Virus record (IMG/VR): IMGVR_UViG_3300034356_002301
Location: 1 to 38,274 of that record
DNA from: a virus
DNA length: 38,274 nucleotides
Direction: 5' to 3' (one strand)
The translations under genes and the position numbers were made by a program. Numbering within the stretch: position 1 is the first letter of the stretch; each line of letters begins with the position of its first letter. Positions 1 through 6,332 of the stretch are shown here, one piece after another. The notes under the pieces are model-generated. The model was not told the DNA's origin, did no database searches, and was given only the letters and a program-made list of their open reading frames with translations.

Positions 1-785
1 TTCCTTCCCAGGGGGTTTCTTGCCTTCTGTAGTTCGGTAGTACGGTAGAACCGCATGACTTCCTCAAAAGCCTTGGGTTCCATGTAGTTCGGACGAAAGG
101 TGTACGGCTTGCCCTTGTCTTTGGGCGGGCCTATTGACACTACTGCCGCACCCTCAGTCTCGATGCCCCAACGCTCACAGGCAAGTTGGTACGCGCACAG
201 TTGGTAAAGGTGCTGTTCGTACACGGCTTTCTGCTTGTTGGTCTTGAAGTCAAACAGGATTCGCTTGCCTGTTAGATCGTCGCCCCTGGCACCCTTTGGC
301 CGGGCTGTGACTTTGCCAATGGCATCGAAGGTGCCCGCGTACCCGAGTTCAGGATGGACAATCCTTACTTCGGCTTCCTCAAATACCGGCTGGTAGTCAA
401 GCATCCATTCGGCAAACGACTGAGCGTACAAAGCGTGTTCGGGGTTGTCGAAATCTGACACGCTAAGAATGTCGCCAGTACGAATCATGGACTCAATAGC
501 AAGGTGGAGGGCAGAACCGCGATCTCCGCCTTCTTTCTTTTCATCCTCGCAGGTAAGCCCGGAATCTCGGACCATCTGCTTGAGTTCCGCCATGTTGTCG
601 GGCAACGATCCTGTTTGTTCATAGATCGTCAGCGCGGCCTTCTGTCCCACGCCTTCTGCCCACGGTGCCAGGTACGGCGGCAGAACCTTGTGGATTACAT
701 CGGTGACGCGCATAAAGTCCTCACCGTTGTAGAGGTAGCACTTGCCGTCCTGACTGAGTTCTATCTGATTGAGTTCGGGGATCAT
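1..785 (-). CDS. RecB/Cas4-type PD-(D/E)XK nuclease, C-terminus cut by window edge
   Basis: The open frame starts at ATG 785 and runs off the left edge after 261 codons, so the C-terminus is missing. The motifs fit a RecB-family exonuclease: GDRGSALH at about residues 88-95 (the early histidine), GYAGTFDAIG in the middle (metal-binding Asp), ILFDFKTNK (the D-x-K pair) and YEQHLYQLCAYQLA (the QxxxY-type helix). Such proteins cut or resect DNA during phage recombination and replication, often working beside a single-strand-annealing or ssDNA-binding protein. The OB-fold-like gene at 1024-1689 lies in the same operon. The start overlaps the upstream stop as ATGA, so translation is probably coupled. 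The family call is firm; whether it is an exonuclease or a Cas4-like nuclease is open. No cysteine cluster is visible in the part present. Confidence 0.85.
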   Translation of the reverse strand, partial: MIPELNQIELSQDGKCYLYNGEDFMRVTDVIHKVLPPYLAPWAEGVGQKAALTIYEQTGSLPDNMAELKQMVRDSGLTCEDEKKEGGDRGSALHLAIESMIRTGDILSVSDFDNPEHALYAQSFAEWMLDYQPVFEEAEVRIVHPELGYAGTFDAIGKVTARPKGARGDDLTGKRILFDFKTNKQKAVYEQHLYQLCAYQLACERWGIETEGAAVVSIGPPKDKGKPYTFRPNYMEPKAFEEVMRFYRTTELQKARNPLGR

Positions 786-976
786 GCCCCGAGCCTCTTT
801 TTTTCTGCCTCAATGAAGTCCATATCAAGTTCCTGAATCTTCGTGGTAGCGGGTTTTGGCCCGCCAGCCCAGGGAGCGGTTTCCATTTTGTCAGTAATCA
901 AATCAAGAACCTTAGAAGCAGCGTTCAGCCGCTCCCTAAGTTCTTGAACCTCATTTTCCAGTTCTTCGTGTTTCAT
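782..976 (-). CDS. small coiled-coil protein, unknown function
   Basis: A 64-residue protein. I chose ATG 976 because AGGAGG sits six bases upstream; a longer frame to 1027 begins inside a promoter-like element and has no such site. Residues 1-32 (MKHEELENEVQELRERLN...) show a heptad pattern typical of a short coiled coil, so it may dimerise or act as an accessory subunit. It overlaps the RecB-type nuclease start by ATGA and follows the OB-fold-like gene. That position suggests a helper in DNA recombination or replication, but this is inference from neighbours only. I do not recognise the family. Confidence 0.72.
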   Translation of the reverse strand: MKHEELENEVQELRERLNAASKVLDLITDKMETAPWAGGPKPATTKIQELDMDFIEAEKKRLGA

Positions 977-1014
977 GCGTTGCCTCCTGTTGTGGTGGTC
1001 ATGTAACAACCATA

Positions 1015-1027
1015 TGGCATATGTCAA
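1015..1027 (-). promoter_or_regulatory. TTGACANATGCCA element, site 1
   Basis: Reading the minus strand, the 13-base word TTGACATATGCCA begins about 50 bases before the ATG at 976 and overlaps the stop of the upstream gene. TTGACA is a perfect sigma-70-type -35 box. A weak -10 candidate (TTACAT) follows at a short 15-base spacing. The same word with one variable base occurs at 3026-3038 and 36025-36037, each time before a gene start and with the same polarity. It could be an internal promoter for the nuclease pair, an operator, or both. Confidence 0.5.
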
Positions 1028-1689
1028 ATGGAGTTGAAGAAATCGAGGATTTGCCGCTTCTGCTCTGGGGTTGCGGCTTCTACGGAATCAATCCCAAGTG
1101 CGGTTTTCTTGAGTTGAATGTTCATCGTGGCTGCCTCTTGGGTTAGCCCGATTGCCGTAGCCCCGTTGAGGTAGGCATGGTAGCCTGCGGTGAGTTCTTC
1201 CTTAGTAGGCCCGGGATCTGGGGCGGTTGGGGCAGCGGGGGTCGGTGCCTGTGGGGTCGCGGGCTTGCCCTGTAGCAGCGTGAGGCTGAAATCAAACAGG
1301 TGTGCGACTGCCGCCTCAATCTGGGCACTACCGCTCTGTACGCCGCCCGCGCCCAACTGCGCGGCCACCAAATCAACCGCACCCTTGTAGGCGACGGCCC
1401 GCTCAATCGAATCCTGGTCGGCCTTGCTTTTGCCCATAGGGGGTCGGCCTCCACCGCCTGCCCCCATTGCCTTCTTCAACTTCGGGGGGAACTTGGGGTT
1501 GCTCTTGTCTAGGGTGCCTTCAATGGATTGCCCGGGAGTTGGTGCCGGAGTCGCGGGCTTTTGAGCAATCTCAGCCGGGCCTTGGTACCCATCGTCACCC
1601 TTGATCGTCAGCTTGTAAGAAATAAGCGGTCCATTCTTGGACTCAAACTCCCGAGTCCCGGTTACTCCCTCTACAGTGTAATTGCTCAT
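1024..1689 (-). CDS. OB-fold-like ssDNA-binding candidate with low-complexity linker
   Basis: A 221-residue protein. I chose ATG 1689 over a frame start at 1749 because it overlaps the upstream stop as ATGA and has GGAAGG just before it. Residues 1-70 carry alternating beta-like segments (YTVEGVTGTREFES, ISYKLTIKG, SIEGTLDKS) that resemble small OB-fold modules in phage ssDNA-binding proteins. A Gly/Pro-rich basic stretch follows (KLKKAMGAGGGGRPPMGKSK). The middle is helical. A Pro/Ala/Thr linker of about 20 residues leads to a helical C-terminal domain. The nearby RecB-type nuclease fits a recombination module. The OB-fold call is by eye and unproved. Confidence 0.6.
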   Translation of the reverse strand: MSNYTVEGVTGTREFESKNGPLISYKLTIKGDDGYQGPAEIAQKPATPAPTPGQSIEGTLDKSNPKFPPKLKKAMGAGGGGRPPMGKSKADQDSIERAVAYKGAVDLVAAQLGAGGVQSGSAQIEAAVAHLFDFSLTLLQGKPATPQAPTPAAPTAPDPGPTKEELTAGYHAYLNGATAIGLTQEAATMNIQLKKTALGIDSVEAATPEQKRQILDFFNSI

Positions 1690-1844
1690 GTTTCCTTCCT
1701 GTATGCGTCTATCGCTTTGTCTACTGCCTTGTCGAAAGTTGTGTGGCACTTGATTAGCATTGCCGCTCGACGGGTAGCGTCTTTATCCAAAAGTGCTTCA
1801 ATCACGCCAGGCGAAAAACCAATTTCGATTACAAAACCATTCAT
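1686..1844 (-). CDS. small unknown protein, 52 residues
   Basis: The start at ATG 1844 overlaps the upstream stop as ATGA, and its own stop overlaps the next start the same way, which is strong evidence that this short frame is translated. The track's longer version from 1997 is mostly antifactual: its first 51 residues overlap the ribbon-helix-helix gene in another frame. The protein (MNGFVIEIGFSPGVIEALL...) looks like a short strand followed by two charged helices, with a basic C-terminal end. No family recognised. It is the middle member of a run of very short coupled genes, so an accessory role to the flanking DNA-binding proteins is possible. Confidence 0.68.
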   Translation of the reverse strand: MNGFVIEIGFSPGVIEALLDKDATRRAAMLIKCHTTFDKAVDKAIDAYRKET

Positions 1845-2038
1845 TTCTTCCCCGCTGCTAGTGCGGCCAGATTTGCGGGGTCGAAATAACCTTGATCGGT
1901 AAAGTAATGAGCGAGCGCGAGCCGACAAATTGCTGATTCGCTTCGGTGTTCGTAGCGGGCTGCTGCGCCAAGCATTACTGAAAGATCGTCCGAACATTTG
2001 AAACTGACCCTAGCATTGCCTGTGTAGGGATCATTCAT
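1841..2038 (-). CDS. ribbon-helix-helix (Arc/MetJ-like) DNA-binding candidate
   Basis: A 65-residue protein. ATG 2038 is preceded by GGAGG seven bases upstream and overlaps the previous stop (ATGA), so I prefer it to the longer frame from 2077. The pattern is a short strand (NARVSFKCS) followed by two helices (DDLSVMLGAAARYEHRS and SESAICRLALAHYFTDQ). That is the layout of Arc/MetJ-type ribbon-helix-helix proteins, where the strand pairs in a dimer and contacts DNA. It could be a small regulator of this operon or of an operator such as the 13-base element nearby. Function is inferred from fold pattern only. Confidence 0.6.
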   Translation of the reverse strand: MNDPYTGNARVSFKCSDDLSVMLGAAARYEHRSESAICRLALAHYFTDQGYFDPANLAALAAGKK

Positions 2039-2406
2039 GTTTGATCCTCCTTTCTGTAAACCTGTTCCATTTCCCACTCGAGGTCATATGCGAATATGAA
2101 GTCGTGGGTGAAGCCCGGGAGTTGGTGGTAGTAGACCCGCATGAAGCCGTTGTCCAGTTTGTGATGATACGCCCGGCAGCCGGGCACACCGTTTCGGGCA
2201 TCCCAGACCATAGCCAGCGTTTCGGCCTCATCGTATCCTCGGTCCCTGGCTATCCGCTTCAACTTCTGTTTGCTCAGTAGGTGGCAGGGATCTATCGGGC
2301 CGTCGCAAGCATGGGGGGTGATCGTATTCAGCCAGCACGGACCCCGACCTAGTACGGCGCGGTAGAAATCGTGCCTGGCTTCCCGGGCTGCTTTAGTTTC
2401 TCTCAC
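2035..2406 (-). CDS. HNH-type endonuclease
   Basis: A 123-residue protein. I start it at GTG 2406, which overlaps the upstream stop as GTGA and has GGAGG eight bases before it. The core has a Cys at PHACDGPID, then DPCHLL (first conserved His), then WDARNGVPGCRAYHHKLDNG, giving the H...N...H pattern with Cys residues able to hold a structural zinc. That is the layout of many phage HNH nucleases. Near a terminase such proteins help packaging, but this copy lies far from the terminase in the DNA-metabolism cluster, so recombination or host DNA cleavage is as likely. Family call good, role open. Confidence 0.75.
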   Translation of the reverse strand: MRETKAAREARHDFYRAVLGRGPCWLNTITPHACDGPIDPCHLLSKQKLKRIARDRGYDEAETLAMVWDARNGVPGCRAYHHKLDNGFMRVYYHQLPGFTHDFIFAYDLEWEMEQVYRKEDQT

Positions 2407-2708
2407 TCCCACTTCCTCCTTCCAAGGGCTTCCAAGTGTGCCTTGAAAACCCCGGCCTCCTGTTGCTTGTTGGTATCCAGTAGCCATTGCCATACTTCCC
2501 AGCCCGAATACAGGTGGGATTTGCCCGCAAGCCAAGCGTGGTCAGGAAACTCTTTATGGCTAGGCCAGTTACGCGCCCTGGCACCAAACAATTCGTCTAA
2601 TGCCCCGCCCGTCCACAATCCACCCATGCGGGCGATCAACTTGCGGAACTCGTAAGCGGTCAGCATGTTCATCTGCGGTGCGACCTTGGAAGGGTACTTG
2701 TCTCCCAT
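2403..2708 (-). CDS. AlpA/MerR-like winged-helix candidate
   Basis: A 101-residue protein. ATG 2708 overlaps the upstream stop as TAATG and has GGGAG five bases before it; an ATG at 2720 is possible but lies inside the neighbour. The centre reads like a degenerate excisionase-type winged helix: LTAYEFRKLIAR, then ALDELFGARARNWPSHKEFP, then a strand and SGWEVWQWL, echoing the usual pattern of a helix pair, a wing starting with FP, and a closing helix ending in W-x-x-W-L. Such domains bind DNA. The call is weak because the central helix lacks the typical spacing. Confidence 0.45.
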   Translation of the reverse strand: MGDKYPSKVAPQMNMLTAYEFRKLIARMGGLWTGGALDELFGARARNWPSHKEFPDHAWLAGKSHLYSGWEVWQWLLDTNKQQEAGVFKAHLEALGRRKWE

Positions 2709-2983
2709 TACTGCTCCCATCCGGCAGCGCGGGCTTCGGCGGTTTCTGCCAACCGTTCTGCTCCGTAGTCAATATCCTCGCGGCGGCGGTTGAACAAGCC
2801 CCTAGCGGCCTGCCATGGCTTAGGATCATTAGCCCCGTCTTGGCATCCCCAATGAATCGGGCTTTCAGGCGTGGCCGAACTTGCCTTCGCTTGGCTCCGC
2901 TTTATTGGTTGCCCGCACTTGACGCAAGTTGTGCCATCAAATGACGCGACCCTCTCTCTGTGCCTTGCTGCGTAGTCTCTCAT
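2708..2983 (-). CDS. small Cys-rich (zinc-binding) protein
   Basis: A 91-residue protein starting at ATG 2983 with AGGAAGG four bases upstream. It has CVKCG near residue 20 and HWGC near residue 44, a CxxC...HxxC set able to bind one zinc. The N-terminus is basic (MRDYAARHRER) and the C-terminal third is a charged helix. It is the first gene of the leftward DNA-metabolism cluster and faces the rightward HTH gene across 71 bases that hold the 13-base element. Probably a small nucleic-acid-binding protein; no specific family recognised. Confidence 0.65.
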   Translation of the reverse strand: MRDYAARHRERVASFDGTTCVKCGQPIKRSQAKASSATPESPIHWGCQDGANDPKPWQAARGLFNRRREDIDYGAERLAETAEARAAGWEQ

Positions 2984-3054
2984 GGTGCCTTCCTGTGGTG
3001 GTTGAATCTTCTAGGTCTTACCTTATGGCATCTGTCAAGGGGTATGCTGTATCT
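2984..3054. promoter_or_regulatory. divergent promoter/operator with TTGACANATGCCA site 2
   Basis: This short gap separates a leftward zinc protein from a rightward HTH gene. On the minus strand TTGACAGATGCCA (3026-3038) gives a perfect -35 box 55 bases before the leftward ATG; its -10 is weak. On the plus strand TATGCT (3043-3048) lies six bases before ATG 3055, a spacing that would place the transcript start at the start codon. The 13-base element therefore lies just upstream of the rightward -10, so a protein bound there could control both directions. The HTH product of the rightward gene is a natural candidate, by inference. Confidence 0.5.
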
Positions 3055-3591
3055 ATGGAAATTGAAGCCCGGAAACCGGCTACCCCACAAGATATGACCG
3101 AACTTGACATTGCGGAGGGGCTTCGGATGCTTGCGCTTTACGGCGGAAACTCGGCCAAAGCATCGGCAGCCTTGCTTTCGGAAGGCCGTCCAATCTCAGC
3201 CAGCACCCTACAGCGTTGGAAATCGGAAACCTACCCCGTTCAATACGAGGACATTGTTTACCGGCTGCGCCAGGACATAGGCCAAAAAGTGTCGGATGGC
3301 GCTATGGAAACCGCAACCGCTGCCCACGCGCTCGAGGCGGAAATGATCGCACAGGCCCAACAGAACCTCCATGAAATCCCGGCCAAGGATCTGCCCAAGG
3401 CGGCGCTCAACATGGCACAAGTCAAACGAACGAACATTGAAGTAGCCCGGCTGCTTAGAAACGAACCGACTGCGATCACAGAAGTACGCGACTACTCTGA
3501 ATCCCTTGACGAACTCAAGGCGCTTGGGATCATCGAGGTTGAGGCAGAAGAAGTGGAGAACGACGAACGGCCAGCCCCACCACCAGGCTGA
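3055..3591 (+). CDS. HTH protein, terminase-small-subunit-like or regulator
   Basis: A 178-residue protein and the only rightward gene in the left 34 kb. I chose ATG 3055 because of the TATGCT box six bases upstream (leaderless start); an ATG at 3025 is also in frame but falls inside the operator. Residues about 17-55 form a helix-turn-helix-like unit (AEGLRMLALYGGNSAKASAALLS, then ISASTLQRW). Two long helices follow and the tail is acidic (EVEAEEVENDERP). This build, an N-terminal HTH plus helical body plus acidic tail, occurs in phage terminase small subunits and in regulators. Its isolation, opposite direction and promoter overlap favour a regulator. A second HTH protein sits beside the terminase. 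Confidence 0.6.
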   Translation: MEIEARKPATPQDMTELDIAEGLRMLALYGGNSAKASAALLSEGRPISASTLQRWKSETYPVQYEDIVYRLRQDIGQKVSDGAMETATAAHALEAEMIAQAQQNLHEIPAKDLPKAALNMAQVKRTNIEVARLLRNEPTAITEVRDYSESLDELKALGIIEVEAEEVENDERPAPPPG

Positions 3592-3607
3592 CCGTTGCGC
3601 CTCCCAC

Positions 3608-3660
3608 AAGCCTGACTTTCCCGCATGGACGGACGGGAAACGAAGGAAGGTGTCAGGCTT
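3608..3660. terminator. nested inverted repeat between convergent genes
   Basis: An outer perfect 9-base inverted repeat (AAGCCTGAC at 3608-3616 with GTCAGGCTT at 3652-3660) encloses a second perfect 7-base repeat (TTTCCCG at 3617-3623 with CGGGAAA at 3634-3640). An 11-base bulge lies on one side. It sits between the rightward HTH gene (ends 3591) and the leftward gene ending at 3682, the normal place for a two-way terminator. Neither strand has a T-tract after the stem, so it is not a textbook intrinsic terminator. It may be a structural or protein-bound stop, or an RNA fold. Confidence 0.5.
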
Positions 3661-3681
3661 AGAACAACCTTACCAAGAGTG

Positions 3682-4083
3682 TCAAGTTTTCCAGCGTTTT
3701 CGTTGTAGGGCGGCGTGGGCAAGGGAAAAATGGTGAACGGCCTCGAGCAAGTCTGGGTCAATATCTTCTATGCCTTTGCGCCGGTCATTGAGCCAGTCAA
3801 AAAAAGCGTAGTTCATGCCGTCAGCGGCTTCTTCTAAGCCTTCGCCGCAGTTGTCCCGACCTATGTATTTCATGCCAAATGAGAACCTGCCTGCCAACTC
3901 CCTTTGCTGGGCTTGTCGGATTGATTGGGCTGAAAAGCCCGGGAGGTCGGCCAGCATCCCGAAAAACTCTGCGAAGGTATCGTCCGAGGATTGAATGTTT
4001 GGCGCATGACGCATACCGCATCGAAGGCAATGGTCGGGTCGGCGGTCGTTTAGGCGAGGGCGGTCACACCGGCAATACTTCAT
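3682..4083 (-). CDS. zinc-ribbon protein, unknown function
   Basis: A 133-residue protein starting at ATG 4083, which overlaps the upstream stop as ATGA. The N-terminus has CRC at residues 4-6 and CLRC about 13 residues later, a compact four-cysteine zinc ribbon. The remaining 110 residues are predicted helical and carry no motif I recognise. It follows the HTH-metallophosphatase gene and is coupled to it, so it may be a partner or DNA adaptor of that enzyme. The role is inferred from position only. Confidence 0.65.
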   Translation of the reverse strand: MKYCRCDRPRLNDRRPDHCLRCGMRHAPNIQSSDDTFAEFFGMLADLPGFSAQSIRQAQQRELAGRFSFGMKYIGRDNCGEGLEEAADGMNYAFFDWLNDRRKGIEDIDPDLLEAVHHFSLAHAALQRKRWKT

Positions 4084-5279
4084 TCGCACTCAAGGAATGA
4101 AACATCGGTAAGGCCGCGCTTCGGATGGAAGGTTGAAAGAACCTGGCACGGCGGCTGTCCACCACCAAACGCTTTGAGGGAATATTCGTCTACTCCCTTG
4201 ATTGAACCGTTCACGATAATCCTTCCCTGCTCTACAGCGTTAGCTTGATGAAAATGCCCGTTGTGAAAATAATCAACCGGGATGCCGCCCGAAACATACT
4301 GATTGCGAAGCGCATTGACTCGGCGGCTAACCCCGCCCCACGGAATCCCGGGCATACTTGACCGAACACCGTCACCATGCCACAGCAGGTTCGCAAACCT
4401 GTCGGCTACCATAACCCTGTGCTGATTGGCTTTGGGAATGTCGAAAGAAATCCTTTTGTTTCTTTTCAGCGAGGTAGCCATAACATGATAGGCCGTCCAG
4501 TCTGCGTTGTCGTAGCCCTGCTTGGCCCACGGTTTCTTGTGCGCCCTGGGGTGATTACCTACAACGCCCGCAAACTCGATCAACTCAAACCGCTCGGTCA
4601 AAGATTCCAGCCACTCGGCACCGTCTAGGCCCAATTGAACCGTCGCCTCTGCCAAGGGGATTTCGTTGGTCGCTTCCAGTTCGCCATGAATGTTCCCTGA
4701 AAGCATATCCCCAAGCGCAAATACATGGAGTTTGCGAACCGGGTATGGGCGGTTGTCCTGATACGAGAAAAGCGCCTCACGCAAGCGGTCCTGCCGCTTC
4801 AACATGATTTCCCAATTGTATTCGTTCAACCCGCCCGTTTCCTCGAGGGAAACGACTTCCCCGGCATGAAGGTCCGACCAATCCAGCACGAACACATGCT
4901 CAGTTTTCTTGCGGTGAGACTTGGGGATTACCTGCGGGGAATATTTAGATTTACAGCGGCCCGCTGCGTCCTCTACAGCCCGGGCAACCCGTTCGTCATA
5001 AACATTGTCTTTGCGATCTTTGCGAAGGGCTGATTCAAGTTCTTTGATTCGCTGTTGAGCAATTTCAAGCTCAGAAACTTCTTCCCTTGCCTCGGGCTGG
5101 GGGCTTGGAGGTTTAGCGGTTGGCTTTTTAGCCGTATTCAAACCATGCTTTTGAGCATGGTCGCTGAGGGTACTTCTTGATATTCCCAAGTCCCGCGCAA
5201 CTTGCGAAACTCCTTTTTCATCTAATTGCGCTTGAAGTTTTTCAAGGCTCGGGTAAACATGAATGGTTTGACCGCCCAC
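4080..5279 (-). CDS. HTH-fused calcineurin-like metallophosphatase
   Basis: A 399-residue protein from GTG 5279 (AGGG four bases upstream). Residues about 23-46 form a helix-turn-helix (SQVARDLGISRSTLSDHAQK). A Pro-rich linker and a short coiled coil (about 68-92) follow. The phosphoesterase domain starts near 128 and shows the family metal ligands in order: D136 and H138 in DWSDLHAG, GD at 190-191, GNH at 241-243, the later HGD, and GHFH near the C-terminal side. Members with these motifs cut phosphodiester or phosphomonoester bonds with two metals; Mre11/SbcD nucleases are relatives. A DNA-binding head fused to such a domain suggests a DNA-end or DNA-repair role, but the substrate cannot be read. 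Confidence 0.85.
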   Translation of the reverse strand: MGGQTIHVYPSLEKLQAQLDEKGVSQVARDLGISRSTLSDHAQKHGLNTAKKPTAKPPSPQPEAREEVSELEIAQQRIKELESALRKDRKDNVYDERVARAVEDAAGRCKSKYSPQVIPKSHRKKTEHVFVLDWSDLHAGEVVSLEETGGLNEYNWEIMLKRQDRLREALFSYQDNRPYPVRKLHVFALGDMLSGNIHGELEATNEIPLAEATVQLGLDGAEWLESLTERFELIEFAGVVGNHPRAHKKPWAKQGYDNADWTAYHVMATSLKRNKRISFDIPKANQHRVMVADRFANLLWHGDGVRSSMPGIPWGGVSRRVNALRNQYVSGGIPVDYFHNGHFHQANAVEQGRIIVNGSIKGVDEYSLKAFGGGQPPCQVLSTFHPKRGLTDVSFLECE

Positions 5280-5322
5280 TATTCCCTTTCAGTTGTACGA
5301 AACGGCTGACGAATTGTAGGAT

Positions 5323-5487
5323 TCAGTCAGTCAGCCTGGGATCGTTGGGCACTAGGTAAACCAAGAGCGCGGTAATCAGCGTCGTTACTGCTACAACAAT
5401 TTCTGGCTCCACAGAAACACCCTGCGTTGCTAGAATTGTAACAATCGCACCGATCACAGCAGCGACCGTCTTTCGGTATTCGCTCAT
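5323..5487 (-). CDS. holin candidate, small two-helix membrane protein
   Basis: A 54-residue frame with AGAAAGG a few bases before ATG 5487. It has two hydrophobic segments (about 8-22, VAAVIGAIVTILATQ, and 29-46, EIVVAVTTLITALLVYLV), a short basic N-terminus and a hydrophilic tail (PNDPRLTD). Size, topology and position directly after the M15 endolysin fit an actinophage-type holin, which forms membrane holes to time lysis. Two other small membrane proteins just upstream of the endolysin are alternative holins or antiholins. The family is judged by layout, not by a diagnostic motif. Confidence 0.65.
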   Translation of the reverse strand: MSEYRKTVAAVIGAIVTILATQGVSVEPEIVVAVTTLITALLVYLVPNDPRLTD

Positions 5488-5499
5488 CTGTTTCCTTTC

Positions 5500-5997
5500 T
5501 TACCAAGAGTTCCAACGCGCACGATACGGGCGAGCGTCAGTATGAATGTTGCCACCAGGGTATACACCAATACCGTTGTTCTTCCAAATGGCTTCACAGG
5601 CTGCGAGAAACTTGTCACGGCCAAAACGGTTGATTGTGCTTATGTCCCAATCGCAAGCGTCGGCTTGCATGTGGCGGGATTGGCTTGCTCCACCTACGGC
5701 AGCGTTGTGGGCCGGGGAGCGGTAATAGGAAAGAGCGCCAAGGGGTTTGTCTCCAAGGCGATGCCGTAGCCGTTCGCACTTGAACGCTTGCCGCTGTGCG
5801 TTTTCCCGCAAGTTGCTAGGTACAGGGCTGCCGTCTTTTGACTCCCACTCATTGCGGGTAAAATTGGGTGAAACATACCCATTTCGCCAGCAAAACTTTT
5901 GAAACTTGCCAGAACGCTTTGCCAACGGACCATATGGGTATTTCCACATGCGACGAAAAGGATGAAGCCTGCCGTGTTTGCCTGGGAACTTTGCCAT
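5500..5997 (-). CDS. endolysin, peptidase M15 (D-Ala-D-Ala type)
   Basis: A 165-residue protein. ATG 5997 has AGGAGA just upstream; a TTG start at 6057 would lie inside the previous gene. The C-terminal half carries the M15 zinc-peptidase signature: YRSPAHN at about 92-98, SRHMQADACD at 107-116 (H109 and D116 as ligands) and IHTD at 151-154 (catalytic His). The usual glycine in SxHxxGxAxD is alanine here. The N-terminus is very basic (KHGRLHPFRR), possibly for wall binding. The enzyme would cut peptide links in peptidoglycan at lysis. It is flanked by small membrane proteins and a holin candidate, a typical lysis cassette. Confidence 0.85.
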   Translation of the reverse strand: MAKFPGKHGRLHPFRRMWKYPYGPLAKRSGKFQKFCWRNGYVSPNFTRNEWESKDGSPVPSNLRENAQRQAFKCERLRHRLGDKPLGALSYYRSPAHNAAVGGASQSRHMQADACDWDISTINRFGRDKFLAACEAIWKNNGIGVYPGGNIHTDARPYRARWNSW

Positions 5998-6044
5998 TAC
6001 TCTCCTGAAATTGCCTGTACGCAATCTATCGCATTTGCCGGTTG

Positions 6045-6137
6045 TTACAAAATCCAACGGAAATTCATCGCCGCAAGAATCAACGAAACTACAACGACAT
6101 AAACACTTGTGCGTGGGTAGCGGCGCAGGTCGCTCAT
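6045..6137 (-). CDS. tiny single-helix membrane protein (lysis region)
   Basis: A 30-residue frame whose ATG 6137 overlaps the upstream stop as ATGA, with GGGAAG about nine bases before it. The first 11 residues are basic and the rest is one hydrophobic helix (VYVVVVSLILAAMNF), giving an N-in membrane topology. It lies between the giant virion gene and the endolysin. That place and its form suit an accessory lysis protein such as an antiholin or pinholin-like peptide, but no family can be assigned at this size. Confidence 0.55.
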   Translation of the reverse strand: MSDLRRYPRTSVYVVVVSLILAAMNFRWIL

Positions 6138-6304
6138 GGCTTGTGACTTCCCTTGTCTCGGGCCAGAATAGCTGGTAGCCCGCACATTGCGGCGAACAGT
6201 ACGAGTAACTGGGGGTCGGAGGACGGAGTGATTACCGTTTCGTGGATGATCCCCGCTAACCCCGTCACGAATAGGGCTAAGTCTCGGCTTGGTCGCCATT
6301 TCAT
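6134..6304 (-). CDS. small membrane protein of actinophage type (lysis region)
   Basis: A 56-residue protein starting at ATG 6304 in a frame different from the longer 6045-6311 frame. I prefer this frame because it yields a sensible membrane protein: MKWRPSRD start, a hydrophobic helix (LALFVTGLAGII), a short acidic/polar loop (HETVITPSSDP) and a second hydrophobic helix (QLLVLFAAMCGLPAIL) before a charged tail. It ends in an ATGA overlap with the next tiny gene. Small proteins with this two-helix build and loop are common beside actinophage endolysin genes. It may be a holin or a membrane accessory. Confidence 0.62.
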   Translation of the reverse strand: MKWRPSRDLALFVTGLAGIIHETVITPSSDPQLLVLFAAMCGLPAILARDKGSHKP

Positions 6305-6332
6305 CCTTCACCGTTTTTCTGCCCTTGTCGTT

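Noticed and set aside
6045-6311. Single 88-residue frame across the lysis region
   Set aside because: Two shorter frames (6134-6304 and 6045-6137) give well-formed membrane proteins joined by an ATGA overlap; the first part of the long frame has no sensible composition.
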